DNA of 64,000 nucleotides from Bacillota bacterium (GTDB lineage Bacteria; Bacillota; Clostridia; Lachnospirales; Lachnospiraceae), in assembly GCA_023386315.1 (NCBI GenBank), contig JAEWJZ010000008.1, positions 124,001-188,000 of the forward strand, given 5' to 3'. Both the position numbers and the translations under genes were made by a program. Position 1 is the stretch's first letter. Each line of letters starts with the position of its first letter. This document shows, piece by piece, positions 37,037-45,870 of this stretch. The notes beneath the pieces were generated by a model. That model saw only the letters and a list, made by a program, of their open reading frames with translations. It was not told where the DNA came from and searched no databases.

Positions 37037-37477
37037 CTATGCTCCTGTATCCTGGTGTACGGGTAATATAATCTCCATTCCAGCCCCTCTGTGATCATTT
37101 GGCCGGATATGAAATCCCTGTTTCTGATAAAAGCCTTCTTTCCCTATGGCGGCAAAGAGTCCCAATGTAATATTTGTATCTGGAATTCCCTGCTCCCTTA
37201 CATAAGAAACAAGCCTTTCTATTATATATTTTCCAATACCTTTACCCTGATATTCCGGTAATACAACCAGATCCTGGATATAGCAGATATAACACCCATC
37301 TCCCACAAGTCTGCCCATAGCCACAACCTGTTCCTGATATTTGACTGCTATTGTAAATAATGAGTTCTTTAATGCAGTCTCTATCTGCCGCTCTGGTAAC
37401 TCGCTCCAGCCTGCAGATGTTCTAAGTTTTTGATAATCTTTTACAGTCAAAACATTTTCCTGCATCTCAAATTCCAT
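37037..37477 (-). CDS. GNAT-family N-acetyltransferase
   Basis: A 146-aa GNAT protein: the acetyl-CoA loop is DLVVLPEYQGKGIGKYIIE (about 70-88, Gln-x-x-Gly-x-Gly), with FAAIGKEGFYQKQGF near 112 as the beta-bulge region. It resembles the small YjcF/ElaA-like branch that acetylates amines or protein N-termini. AAGGAG before the ATG; the gap to the GNAT gene upstream is 10 bases, so the two form an operon. Confidence 0.85.
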   Translation of the reverse strand: MEFEMQENVLTVKDYQKLRTSAGWSELPERQIETALKNSLFTIAVKYQEQVVAMGRLVGDGCYICYIQDLVVLPEYQGKGIGKYIIERLVSYVREQGIPDTNITLGLFAAIGKEGFYQKQGFHIRPNDHRGAGMEIILPVHQDTGA

Positions 37478-37487
37478 AGATCGCTCC

Positions 37488-37988
37488 TTATCTGAAATCT
37501 TTCGTCATTTTATCACATAATAATCTCATGCCATTCTCTTCCACTTCGAAAGTTTCTGACTTTGTAAAACCATGGCTTATGTAAAATTTAATTGCCCGTT
37601 CATTAGAAGACAATACTTCCAGTATACAGCACTCACATTTCTGCCGTACCATTTCTTCTTCAATTTTCTGATAGAACAAATGTCCTACTCCAATGCCAAT
37701 ATATTGGGGCAAAAGATAGAATGCGTGCCACTGAGCCTGGGTTTTATCGCCGACTGGAACCGTTCCGAAAACGGTACTTCCTATAATGTTTCCATCGCAT
37801 TCTGCAATAAGACAGGTATCCCCGTTCTGGATACTTTCCTGCAAAATCGGTTCCCAGTGATCTGCTTTCAACGTTGATAAATACTCTTGATCCATAAGTC
37901 TTTCGTATGCAGCCACGTAGCTGCGCCTAATTTGTTCACTGACTTTCTTCATATCATCCGGTGTTGGGATTCGATACGTAATTACCAT
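37488..37988 (-). CDS. GNAT-family N-acetyltransferase
   Basis: A 166-aa GNAT protein with acetyl-CoA loop LLPQYIGIGVGHLFYQKIEE (about 95) and the ANx-type strand LEVLSSNERAIKFYISHGF near 130. Start at ATG 37988 uses GGAGG 5 bases upstream; the ATG at 38000 contains that site. Sequence is not close to the neighbouring GNAT at 37037, so this is not a recent duplication. Acceptor unknown. Confidence 0.84.
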   Translation of the reverse strand: MVITYRIPTPDDMKKVSEQIRRSYVAAYERLMDQEYLSTLKADHWEPILQESIQNGDTCLIAECDGNIIGSTVFGTVPVGDKTQAQWHAFYLLPQYIGIGVGHLFYQKIEEEMVRQKCECCILEVLSSNERAIKFYISHGFTKSETFEVEENGMRLLCDKMTKDFR

Positions 37989-38003
37989 TTCAGCCTCCAT
38001 TAA

Positions 38004-38540
38004 TTATCTTACATCGTTATCCATAAATACCTTTGACCCGGTCGCCCCTTTCTGGCCCTGATATTTTCCCCGGTATGGATTCAAAGCATTCTCATCCATC
38101 TTGGCAAAAACAAGCTGTCCCACCCTGCGTCCAGACTGCAGCTCAATCGCGCAGCGGTTCGCATTAAACAACTCAAGGGTTATTTCTCCCTCAAACCCCG
38201 GATCAACCCAACCAGCATTCTGGATAAAAAGCCCCATCCTGCCCAGAGAACTTCTTCCTTCAACAAATGCGGTAAGATCATCCGGCATTGCAAAATACTC
38301 CAGCGTGGTTGCAAGTACAAACTGACCGGGAAGGAGAAGATATTTATCCGTCACAATTGTCTTGTATTTAATCTCGTTTTGCATTGTGATAATTCCGTCT
38401 GAAGTATCTTCCACTACACTAAATGTGTTTCCAAGGCGAATATCCACACTTGCGGGCTGAATCTGTCCCTCTTCCAGGGGTTCTATAAACAGAGTTTTTT
38501 CTTTTAGCATTTTAATAATTGTTTTATCAGATAGAATCAT
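38004..38540 (-). CDS. dcd: dCTP deaminase
   Basis: Deaminates dCTP to dUTP (or, in bifunctional forms, to dUMP) in pyrimidine nucleotide supply. The 178-aa trimeric dUTPase-fold enzyme carries the signatures IQPASVDIRLGN (about 26), FVEGRSSLGRMGLFIQ (about 92) and NAGWVDPGFEGEITLEL (about 108-124), with the catalytic Glu in the last block. The start MILSDKTI at 38540 is the family start; the 15 extra codons upstream are not needed. RBS is only moderate. Between two modification-type genes rather than a nucleotide operon. Confidence 0.92.
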   Translation of the reverse strand: MILSDKTIIKMLKEKTLFIEPLEEGQIQPASVDIRLGNTFSVVEDTSDGIITMQNEIKYKTIVTDKYLLLPGQFVLATTLEYFAMPDDLTAFVEGRSSLGRMGLFIQNAGWVDPGFEGEITLELFNANRCAIELQSGRRVGQLVFAKMDENALNPYRGKYQGQKGATGSKVFMDNDVR

Positions 38541-38594
38541 ATCGGCAGCCATCCTTTTTATCGTTTTATTATTTTGTGGTTTCATACTAAACTT

Positions 38595-39140
38595 TTATAG
38601 ATTTAAATCGCTTTCTGATAACAACGGGGCATTCCTGTCATGAGGTGCGAGTATTGGATCATTCATGGGATATTTAATTCCAATCTCAGGATCATCATAT
38701 GCGATTTGACGTGACAACCGGCTGTCAAATGGTTCATCGAAACGCATAACATTCATAGTTCCGTCTTCAAGAGATATAAATGCATGACCAAATCCTTTCG
38801 GAATGTAAATCTGTTTCCTGTTTTCCGCACTTAATTCTACACCAACCCACTGTAAATACGTGGGCGAACTTCTTCGTAAATCAACCGCATAATCAATCCC
38901 CCTGCCTTTGATACAATACAGAAGCTTTGTCTGTGGTTTGGGATTATTCTGAAAATGAATGCCGTAGAGCGTGCCTGCTTTTTCTGAGAAGTACACCCGC
39001 TCCTCAATGTATTCAAAATTGATTTCTGCCTGCTCTGATTCACTTTTATTATAGATACAGTATGAAAAGCCTCTGTTATCAAACCTGGGATCATATTCAA
39101 TAATTTTAACATCTTTAAGTTTTGTGCTTTCAATTTTCAT
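38595..39140 (-). CDS. dTDP-4-dehydrorhamnose 3,5-epimerase-like cupin (RfbC family)
   Basis: A 181-aa double-stranded beta-helix protein of the RmlC family, which epimerises dTDP-4-keto-6-deoxyglucose in rhamnose synthesis. Seen: DNRGFSYCIYN, TLYGIHFQNNPKPQTKLLYC (His-x-Phe/Gln and Lys of the active site, about 65-85), YIPKGFGHAFISLEDGT (about 121-137) and YDPEIGIKYP-like end (AYDDPEIGIKYP). No rmlA, rmlB or rmlD is nearby, so a stand-alone or different sugar nucleotide epimerase is possible. ATG 39140 chosen; GAGG lies 12 bases upstream, a TTG at 39161 is the alternative. Confidence 0.8.
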   Translation of the reverse strand: MKIESTKLKDVKIIEYDPRFDNRGFSYCIYNKSESEQAEINFEYIEERVYFSEKAGTLYGIHFQNNPKPQTKLLYCIKGRGIDYAVDLRRSSPTYLQWVGVELSAENRKQIYIPKGFGHAFISLEDGTMNVMRFDEPFDSRLSRQIAYDDPEIGIKYPMNDPILAPHDRNAPLLSESDLNL

Positions 39141-39177
39141 AAAATAATCATTCCTCTTCAATTATAGGGAAAATAAA

Positions 39178-40599
39178 TTATAGCCATTCTGACCATGCAG
39201 TTTTTAATCGCCTTACACAATCCGGTATATCTTTCAAGTCAATTTTACTGAAACCCAAAAAAACAGTATTGGGCGGACAATCCGCCTTCTCCTGCCAGAA
39301 CTGCATTGTCGGGTATACTCTGACCCCATACTCCATTGCTTTATTTATCAGCTTCTCCTGATCTGTCATTGATGAAAATTCAAGAAGAAAATACTGGCCG
39401 CTGCCGTTTCCGGATATTTTCACTCTATCTTTAACATCCGAAAACTCATCATTAAATCGCTCCAGCCGTTTCCGGAATACATGGTTTAGCCGCCTGATAT
39501 GCCGGTCATATTCTCCGGTTTTTATTAAACGGGCTATCGTATATTGATTCAGTACAGGGACCGTACTGTTATAATCCCCGAATTTTTCCAGGTATAATTT
39601 CAGCAATTGAGGAGGTAAAATCATATACCCCATCCTGATCGAAGGTGATAGCGCTTTTGAAAATGTTCCCAGATAAATCACCCGATCCTCTTCATCAATT
39701 GATTGAAGGGATGGAATTGGTCTTGCGTAATACCGCAGTTCGCTATCAAAATCATCTTCTAAAATATAAGCGTTATGATCCTTTACCCACTGTAATAATT
39801 CCAAACGTCTCTTAATGGGCATAGTTACACCTGTTGGAAATTGGTGTGAAGGAGTTGAATATATTACATAATTCTCAGACTGCACTGGCAGCCCGGAAAC
39901 GACCAGCCCATTTTCATCCGTGGGTACCGTCCTGATATCGAGACCATTATTTTTAAAAACCGCCGCTGCTTTGTGGTATCCAGGCTCTTCCATTATTACG
40001 CATACTTTTTTATCGTTGAATAAGCTGCACAAATATTCCAGTGATTGCTGAATCCCGCAAGTAATTATTATCTGATTTTCATTGCACCGTACACCTCTGA
40101 TGCGCACAAGATAGGAGAGCAGATTTTGTCTTAAATACAATTCCCCCTGCTGATCCAGATGGGAGGCTAATTTATTTTCGCGGTCCAGCAAATCGAGACA
40201 TTCTAACATATATTTCCGCCAAAGTGCTTTAGGAAAAAGATCATCCGTATGACTTCCATTTGTCAGATCATATACAACATCTTTTTTCCTCGGGATTTCA
40301 TGATCTGAGATTATCTGTCCTGTATACGCACAAAATGACCCTTTGTGGGTTAGCTTCAATACAGGCAATGAAGTAACTGCATATCCCACTCCCTTCTTCG
40401 GCGTAATATATCCTTCCGCTAATAGCTGGCTATATGCGCTGTCAACTGTATTTCTGCTTACACTTAATGTTTTTGCCAGCCCTCTGCTTCCAGCCAGAAT
40501 ATCCCCTTCTTTCATTATGCCGTTTATTATTTCCTTTTTTAACTGCTGATAGATTTGCATATACAAAGGTTCTCTGCTTTCTTTCACAACGAAAATCAT
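39178..40599 (-). CDS. MocR/PdxR-family regulator (GntR helix fused to aminotransferase fold)
   Basis: A 473-aa regulator: winged helix at about 1-75 (SRGLAKTLSVSRNTVDSAYSQL recognition region) joined to a fold-type I aminotransferase domain that binds PLP (DDFDSELRYY near 285 and the Lys in YLGTFSKALSPSIRMGY near 315). MocR proteins use PLP or an amino-compound-PLP adduct as signal. It is divergent from the EamA exporter gene, and the 104-bp gap holds direct repeats, so it probably controls that exporter and itself. Confidence 0.92.
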   Translation of the reverse strand: MIFVVKESREPLYMQIYQQLKKEIINGIMKEGDILAGSRGLAKTLSVSRNTVDSAYSQLLAEGYITPKKGVGYAVTSLPVLKLTHKGSFCAYTGQIISDHEIPRKKDVVYDLTNGSHTDDLFPKALWRKYMLECLDLLDRENKLASHLDQQGELYLRQNLLSYLVRIRGVRCNENQIIITCGIQQSLEYLCSLFNDKKVCVIMEEPGYHKAAAVFKNNGLDIRTVPTDENGLVVSGLPVQSENYVIYSTPSHQFPTGVTMPIKRRLELLQWVKDHNAYILEDDFDSELRYYARPIPSLQSIDEEDRVIYLGTFSKALSPSIRMGYMILPPQLLKLYLEKFGDYNSTVPVLNQYTIARLIKTGEYDRHIRRLNHVFRKRLERFNDEFSDVKDRVKISGNGSGQYFLLEFSSMTDQEKLINKAMEYGVRVYPTMQFWQEKADCPPNTVFLGFSKIDLKDIPDCVRRLKTAWSEWL

Positions 40600-40611
40600 A
40601 AACCCTCCTCA

Positions 40612-40668
40612 TTAGTGGCACCATTATTTTATGTTTTAGTGGCACTTTTAATAGTACCATTATTGGTA
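40612..40668. promoter_or_regulatory. Direct repeats and inverted repeat between MocR and EamA genes
   Basis: TTAGTGGCAC occurs at 40612-40621 and again at 40636-40645, 24 bp apart, and TACCATTATTGGTA (40655-40668) has inverted TACCA/TGGTA arms. Direct repeats spaced about two helix turns apart are the usual operator of MocR/PdxR regulators. Confidence 0.6.
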
Positions 40669-40703
40669 TATCATAAGTTAAAAATGAACAAAGGAGAACT
40701 ATC

Positions 40704-41579
40704 ATGGACATAAGTATCAGACACAATAAAACAAAGGATATTCTATTGGAGCTTATTGCAGTAGCATTCCTGGCTACTGGCGGAATATTTGTAAAATACA
40801 GTGCATTGTCTCCAATCAATACAGGATTTTACCGTGTACTGTTTTCCCTGCCGATTCTGTATCCACTCGCTTATAAAAACCTGAAGCGGCTAAAACTGAA
40901 GGATATAATCATCTTATTTTTAGCGGGAGTCTTCCTTGCGGGAGATATATCACTTTGGAATTTATCATTCAGCTATACTTCGGTAGCAAATGCTAATTTG
41001 CTGACAAACTTAACTCCGTTCACAGTCATTCCTGTATCCTTCTTTCTTTTCAAAGAAAAGATACCCAAATTTTTCTTCGCGGGAGCTGTAATAACACTTT
41101 TGGGAGTATTCATTTTAATTGGCGGAAAAATCAATCCCAGTACTTCCAATTATTTTGGTAATTTTTTAGCATTTTGCGCCTCATTTTTCTACGCAAGCTT
41201 TCTGCTGATATCTTACAGGCTGCGGGACAGAATTGAGAGCAGTGTCATAATGTTTGTGAGCGGATTTGGAAGTGTCACAGCTTTATTCATTTCTTCTGCG
41301 CTGATTGAGGGATTTCAGGTTCCAAATGGTATAAACGAGCTCTGGCCATTGTTAGGTTTAACACTTTGCTTACAGGTAATAGGACATAACCTTCTTGCAC
41401 ATTGCCAGGGAAAAATTAATGTGAATTTGTCATCTATTATTTGTCTTTCACAACCGGCGATTGCATCCGTCTATTCGTTCCTTTTGTTTTCAGAAATAAT
41501 ATCACCAAAAGAAATTGCTGGAATTATTATAGTAGTGGCAGGTGTTTATCTTGTAAAAGCACAATACCATACAAGTTAA
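40704..41579 (+). CDS. EamA/DMT-family transporter
   Basis: A 291-aa protein with ten predicted membrane helices in two EamA repeats (about 12-145 and 155-288); the motif WNLSFSYTSVANANLLTNLTP near 75-95 is typical of the first repeat and QPAIASVYSFLLFSE near 250 of the second. DMT transporters export amino acids, nucleosides or other metabolites, and the PLP-linked regulator opposite it would fit an amino acid or amine. AAAGGAG is 8 bases before the ATG. No clear terminator follows. Confidence 0.86.
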   Translation: MDISIRHNKTKDILLELIAVAFLATGGIFVKYSALSPINTGFYRVLFSLPILYPLAYKNLKRLKLKDIIILFLAGVFLAGDISLWNLSFSYTSVANANLLTNLTPFTVIPVSFFLFKEKIPKFFFAGAVITLLGVFILIGGKINPSTSNYFGNFLAFCASFFYASFLLISYRLRDRIESSVIMFVSGFGSVTALFISSALIEGFQVPNGINELWPLLGLTLCLQVIGHNLLAHCQGKINVNLSSIICLSQPAIASVYSFLLFSEIISPKEIAGIIIVVAGVYLVKAQYHTS

Positions 41580-41669
41580 GCGGCTGCAACATCTAATGAG
41601 ACAATTATTTCCGATGACAAATCCTTCAACTTCTTGCCAGTTTGTTTATAAACTATGCCAAGATGAAGA

Positions 41670-42362
41670 TTAGCCAAGAATAGCATTTATTATAGACGCG
41701 ATGTGTATTTGCATTGTATCCAGGCACGGGACAGAACTCACTTCATCATTTAAAATCAAAGGTAATTCTGTACAACCCAAAATTACAGCCTGAATATTAT
41801 CTTCATCTTTCATCTGCATAATTATTTTTTGAAAGCTCTTTCGTGTTTCTTCTTTCACTATACCAAGTTCCAACTCCTTTGTAATTTTTTCGTTAATAAA
41901 TTCCATTGATAAACTTGATGGAACCACAATCTCTATATTCTTCTCATAAAAAGGTTTTTTATAAAAATCTCCCGTCATTGTAAAAATGGTTCCAAGTAGA
42001 CCTATTTTTTTTAATCCTCTATGTTCAGCCTCTTGACAGGTCGCCTCAATAATACTGATTAGAGGTATGGATGTTTGTTCTTTAAGCCTGTCGAATACGA
42101 TATGCGGTGTATTTGCTGATAAAGCAGCTATTTCTGCTCCGCTACGCTCCAAATTATTGATTGCTTCCAGAAGATAATTGGTCAATTCTTCGTGCCTATT
42201 TTCTCTGCATAATTTCAAAACTTCAAAAACATTAACACTTTCAATTGTTAAATGAGGAAAATAGTCCTTCCCCACTCTTTGTTTAATACCATAAACAATA
42301 TCGCGGTAATAGGGAATGGTAGACTCCGGTCCCATGCCACCTATCAAACCTAATTTTTTCAC
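41670..42362 (-). CDS. Aspartate/glutamate racemase family protein
   Basis: A 230-aa cofactor-independent racemase. Both catalytic regions are recognisable: LSANTPHIVFDRL (about 82-94), where the usual first Cys position is read here as Thr, and ILGCTELPLIL (about 192-202) with the second Cys. N-terminal IGGMGPESTIPYYRDI is the family start. The aspartate/glutamate branch of this fold commonly keeps one cysteine and replaces the other by Thr or Ser, so the activity may be on another amino acid. GTG start with GGAGG. A second paralogue lies at 44544. Confidence 0.82.
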   Translation of the reverse strand: MKKLGLIGGMGPESTIPYYRDIVYGIKQRVGKDYFPHLTIESVNVFEVLKLCRENRHEELTNYLLEAINNLERSGAEIAALSANTPHIVFDRLKEQTSIPLISIIEATCQEAEHRGLKKIGLLGTIFTMTGDFYKKPFYEKNIEIVVPSSLSMEFINEKITKELELGIVKEETRKSFQKIIMQMKDEDNIQAVILGCTELPLILNDEVSSVPCLDTMQIHIASIINAILG

Positions 42363-42402
42363 AATATTCCTCCTGCCATCTGAATTAATTCATATTATTT
42401 AT

Positions 42403-42990
42403 TTAAAAATTTAACCCTAACTTATATGCAGTATTAAGATGCTCTGCCATCCGTTCCTTTCGTTGCTCCTCATCCCAATGGGTAGTACCATCAAATATAA
42501 TCATTTCTTTCTCAAGTGCTCTGTTTCTGATCCTATCTCCCATCATTACAGTTCTCATAGCATTAGACTCCCCTGTTTCCTCAAGAGATTCCATTGTTTT
42601 TCCGGCACTTAAGATAAATAATGCCTTCTTAAGTACTTTCATTTGGGGATTCGGATTATATGCAAAACCGCTCGTCCATATCCGGTCAAACCACCCTACT
42701 AATTTTGCAGGAGCCTCTGTCCAAAAAACAGGATATATGAATACGATTGCATCAGATTCCTGAATTTTTCGCTGTTCTTCAATAACATCGTCAGCTACTG
42801 GGATATCCGTTCTGTAATAAGCTTCTCTTTCATATTCGTCTTCTGACATCTCATCATTAAAATTCATCTCATATAAATCAGAGACAACAAATTCATGATT
42901 TGCGTCATTTAATCCCTTTAAAAACTCCTGCTTAACATCATAAGTAAAGCTTTTCCTACTTGGATGGCAGTACACGACAAACACTCTCAT
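42403..42990 (-). CDS. NAD(P)H-dependent flavodoxin-like oxidoreductase
   Basis: A 195-aa FMN-type quinone reductase of the NQO1/KefF/MdaB fold. VYCHPSRKSFTYDV at the start (phosphate loop for flavin) and VFIYPVFWTEAPAKLVGWFDRIW near 85-108 are the hallmarks; the second segment contacts flavin and the dimer partner. It likely reduces quinones or azo compounds by two electrons. GGAGG before ATG. Forty bases upstream of the racemase gene on the same strand. AKLVGWFDRIW with FAYNP makes the family certain. Confidence 0.88.
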   Translation of the reverse strand: MRVFVVYCHPSRKSFTYDVKQEFLKGLNDANHEFVVSDLYEMNFNDEMSEDEYEREAYYRTDIPVADDVIEEQRKIQESDAIVFIYPVFWTEAPAKLVGWFDRIWTSGFAYNPNPQMKVLKKALFILSAGKTMESLEETGESNAMRTVMMGDRIRNRALEKEMIIFDGTTHWDEEQRKERMAEHLNTAYKLGLNF

Positions 42991-43036
42991 AGTTTTGTCC
43001 TCCGCTCTATTAAAGAGAATTTCACTGTTCTTCCCA

Positions 43037-43291
43037 TTATTTCTTTTTATGAGCTGTAATTACTGTAAAATTATTTGCGTTAATAGTTAAAATACAGCCG
43101 CCAACATCCACATACCAATTCTTTCCTTTTCTGCTTATACTGTCTGCATTTTTAACACAATTTTTACTCCATGCAATTAAATCCGGCGTGTCCAGACTCA
43201 GATTCATCCTGATCCTCTGAGCACCCAATTCTGTTGTATTTATTTTATCAAGATTTTTTATTAAATCAATTTCCACAGAGTCAATTTTCAT
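43037..43291 (-). CDS. DUF3781 protein
   Basis: An 84-aa protein matching the DUF3781 pattern from memory of the family: LIKNLDKINTTELGAQRIRMNL near the start and RKGKNWYVDVGGCILTINAN near 55-73, ending in TVITAHKKK. Such proteins occur beside small-molecule enzymes in Firmicutes and have no known role. GGGAG 7 bases before the ATG. Forty-six bases upstream of the flavodoxin-like reductase gene. Confidence 0.72.
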   Translation of the reverse strand: MKIDSVEIDLIKNLDKINTTELGAQRIRMNLSLDTPDLIAWSKNCVKNADSISRKGKNWYVDVGGCILTINANNFTVITAHKKK

Positions 43292-43372
43292 CTCATAACT
43301 CCCACGTATTAAAATTTATATTATTTGGTTCCAAATGAAATTAATAATGATCTTGCATTAAATGCAGAGATA

Positions 43373-44125
43373 TTATAGTTTAGTTGCTTTAATTATAAAG
43401 GAAAGGGGTATTACCTTTGCACGGCTGGGGGCATAATAACTTTCAGAAAACTCATACTCCTGTTCTAATACGTCCTGACTGGTTTCTTCGATTATCCTTT
43501 CAATTTTAAAGCCTTCCTCCGCTAATGTATTAATCCACGTAGACATCTTTCGGTTTTGAATAGTAACGGGGTTACCGCGCAGTTCAAAAGTAACCATTTC
43601 GTCTGTAATATAGCTGCAGCCTTCCAGTAAGAGTTTGTTATCCCTTGCCGTCACACAATGCATCAGCGGGTGATCCCATGAAAAAATCAGAGTGCCGCCT
43701 TGTTTGATGCAATCTGTAATATTATGGATTGTTTTAGGTAAATCTACAGTCCACCCTAATGCGTATATTGAATATATGACATCAAAATACTTCTTGGGCA
43801 TCTCCCCCATTTCCTCCATAGGAGAAACGGACAATATTGCTTTATAACTGTTTTGAGCCAAATATCTATCTGCATTTTCAATCTGCCTTGAAGAAATATC
43901 AACTCCCCATAGTTCTGATGCGCCGTTGTCACCACACCATTTCAGAGAATGACCGCTGCCGCAGCCAATATCCAACACCTTTTTGCAGCTAAGGTCAGGA
44001 AACAGCTTTAATTCTGTTTCTGTAGGTGCAAGGCAGCCATATACCGGCAAAGCTGTTGATCCAAACCATGTATCAGCCATGGTATCCCAGCTTTGCCGGT
44101 TTTGGATCATTACTTTTTTATTCAT
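43373..44125 (-). CDS. Class I SAM-dependent methyltransferase
   Basis: A 250-aa methyltransferase with SAM motif KKVLDIGCGSGHSLKWCG (about 48-65), acidic loop LWGVDISSRQIENA (about 75) and FDVIYSIYALGWTVDLPK near 112, post-I and motif II of the Methyltransf_11 type. The start at ATG 44125 has GGAGG 8 bases upstream; the reading from 44140 contains that site. Substrate unknown; similar proteins methylate quinone-like, tRNA or small-molecule substrates. It is next to a broken DJ-1-family gene. Confidence 0.87.
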   Translation of the reverse strand: MNKKVMIQNRQSWDTMADTWFGSTALPVYGCLAPTETELKLFPDLSCKKVLDIGCGSGHSLKWCGDNGASELWGVDISSRQIENADRYLAQNSYKAILSVSPMEEMGEMPKKYFDVIYSIYALGWTVDLPKTIHNITDCIKQGGTLIFSWDHPLMHCVTARDNKLLLEGCSYITDEMVTFELRGNPVTIQNRKMSTWINTLAEEGFKIERIIEETSQDVLEQEYEFSESYYAPSRAKVIPLSFIIKATKL

Positions 44126-44165
44126 GTAATATGCCTCCATCTGCTATAAAAATCAATTCAATATA

Positions 44166-44530
44166 TCACATTTTAAGTATATCTATATCATATTCCATCC
44201 TTTTTGCAGTAGCAATCGCAACTTCTTTTCCAACAAGCCGGATAAGCAGATAAAAAGACATATTAATTCCGGCAGAAATACCACCAGATGTAATGATAGT
44301 GTTTTCATCAACAAATTTAACCCCTCGTTGAATTTTTACTTTGCTATATTCTCTTTCCAGCCTGCTTATATCCATCCAGTGCGTAGTTGCACGTTTCCCA
44401 TCTAATATGCCAGCCTCAGCCAGCAAAAATGAACCAGTACATACAGATGCAATAATATGGCAAATGGCCCAGCAAAATCCAGCAATTCAACCTCATTGAA
44501 AAGTAATATTCCGACGTTCCAATTCTTCAT
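44166..44530 (-). pseudogene. DJ-1/PfpI-family gene broken by internal deletion and frameshift
   Basis: From ATG 44530 the sequence reads MKNWNVGILLFNEVELLDFAG, the normal N-terminus of a DJ-1/PfpI or isonitrile-hydratase-like protein, but after about 27 codons it meets a stop. A different frame then continues HIIASVCTGSFLLAEAG (the nucleophile-elbow region) to the normal C-terminus ending at 44166. About 70-80 residues between the two parts are absent compared with the family, so this is one damaged gene, not a short protein. It may be cited as an 86-aa gene in automatic annotation. Confidence 0.75.
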
Positions 44531-44543
44531 GGCTTTTACCCTT

Positions 44544-45275
44544 TCAATGGTTCCTTGAAAGATGTGTCTGCTGATCTTCCCAGTCTTCTTTCATGGCATA
44601 TTCAGCGGCCGCATCAGCATGTATTAGCGCAGTATCATATACAGGCAGTGAGCTATCTTCTTGTCTCACAAGTAATCCAATCTCTGTACATCCAAGTATA
44701 ACCCCTTCTGCTCCCTGTTGTTTCAGTTTTGTTATGACTTTACTAAAATATTTACGAGAAGTATCCCTAATTTCTCCGATGATTAATTCCTTATTGATGA
44801 TTTGATGAATATTATCTATATCCTCAGCTTCCGGGATCATTACTTTGATTCCACGATTTATAAGTACATCTTTATAGAAATCTTTCTCCATCGTAAATCG
44901 AGTCCCCAGTAACGCCACCTTTTTAATATCATCTTCTAATAATTTATCCGCAGTTACTTCAGCAATATGTAAAAATGGTATATGAATTGCTTTTTGTATC
45001 CCTGGTGCTGCAATGTGCATTGTGTTAGTTGCAAGAATTATTAAATCAGCACCTGCGTTTTCAAGAGTTAACGCTGCTTCACTTAAAATATCACCTGCAA
45101 GTTCCCAGTTTCCAGTTTTATGTACTTCTTTTATTTCTTGATATTGAACATTATATAGGATGCATTTAGCACTGAAATATTCACCTAATTTTTTATTTGT
45201 ATATCTGTTTAATTCAAGATAATAAGTAGCTGTCGATTCCCAACTCATTCCACCAATAATCCCAATGGTTTTCAT
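44544..45275 (-). CDS. Aspartate/glutamate racemase family protein (second paralogue)
   Basis: A 243-aa racemase with the same plan as the gene at 41670: IGGMSWESTATYYLELNRYT at the start, ATNTMHIAAPGI (about 81-92) at the first catalytic site (Asn-Thr instead of Asn-Cys) and LGCTEIGLLV (about 194) at the second. The shared Thr at the first site suggests the same sub-branch, but the two are clearly diverged. GGAGG before ATG. It might supply a D-amino acid for the wall or degrade one; position among accessory genes gives no more. Confidence 0.82.
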   Translation of the reverse strand: MKTIGIIGGMSWESTATYYLELNRYTNKKLGEYFSAKCILYNVQYQEIKEVHKTGNWELAGDILSEAALTLENAGADLIILATNTMHIAAPGIQKAIHIPFLHIAEVTADKLLEDDIKKVALLGTRFTMEKDFYKDVLINRGIKVMIPEAEDIDNIHQIINKELIIGEIRDTSRKYFSKVITKLKQQGAEGVILGCTEIGLLVRQEDSSLPVYDTALIHADAAAEYAMKEDWEDQQTHLSRNH

Positions 45276-45345
45276 AAGAATTCCTCCATTTTTAATATAT
45301 ATTCTATTTTATAATATTCTGGCTATTTATTCTCATATTAAGACT

Positions 45346-45870
45346 TCATAAATACAAATCCATAAGAATCTCATCGTAATATTTACCATCGATTTTAAAG
45401 AAGTTTTTATGCCTGCCTATTTCATTGAAACCCATTTTTTTATAAAGATTTACTGCAGCTAAATTATCATCTTTGACGCCTAAATGCAGTATCTCTGTCT
45501 GACCATTTCTTTTAGCAAAAGAAATCATTGTCTGCATCAGGTGTGTTCCTATACCTAAACCCCAATACTTCTTTTTAACTGAAACGGCAAGATCCCCCTG
45601 ATGAGATATCCTTTCTTTTGGTGAGGTCATTATACTGCCTACGCATACTATTTCATTTTCAATTCTCCCTACTAACAGAGCCGAAACATTAGAATCCAGC
45701 AAGTTTCCTATGAAATCTTCTTCTGCTTCTACCGACATATGAAAACCATTTGCTCCAAACAACAAATTATCACTCTCTCCACCCACAATATTAAGAAATT
45801 CAATCATTTCAGCTGCATCAGCTTTGATAGCCTTATTTATTTGTAATACCATATCATTCTTCAACTGCAT
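45346..45870 (-). CDS. GNAT-family N-acetyltransferase
   Basis: A 174-aa GNAT protein: AVSVKKKYWGLGIGTHLMQTMI (about 88-109) is the acetyl-CoA loop region and LGVKDDNLAAVNLYKKMGF (about 125) the following strand, as in RimI/RimL-like and phosphinothricin-type acetyltransferases. Start taken at ATG 45870 with AAGGGGG upstream, overlapping the DsbA-family gene by 17 bases, so the two are translationally linked. Acceptor unknown. Confidence 0.82.
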   Translation of the reverse strand: MQLKNDMVLQINKAIKADAAEMIEFLNIVGGESDNLLFGANGFHMSVEAEEDFIGNLLDSNVSALLVGRIENEIVCVGSIMTSPKERISHQGDLAVSVKKKYWGLGIGTHLMQTMISFAKRNGQTEILHLGVKDDNLAAVNLYKKMGFNEIGRHKNFFKIDGKYYDEILMDLYL

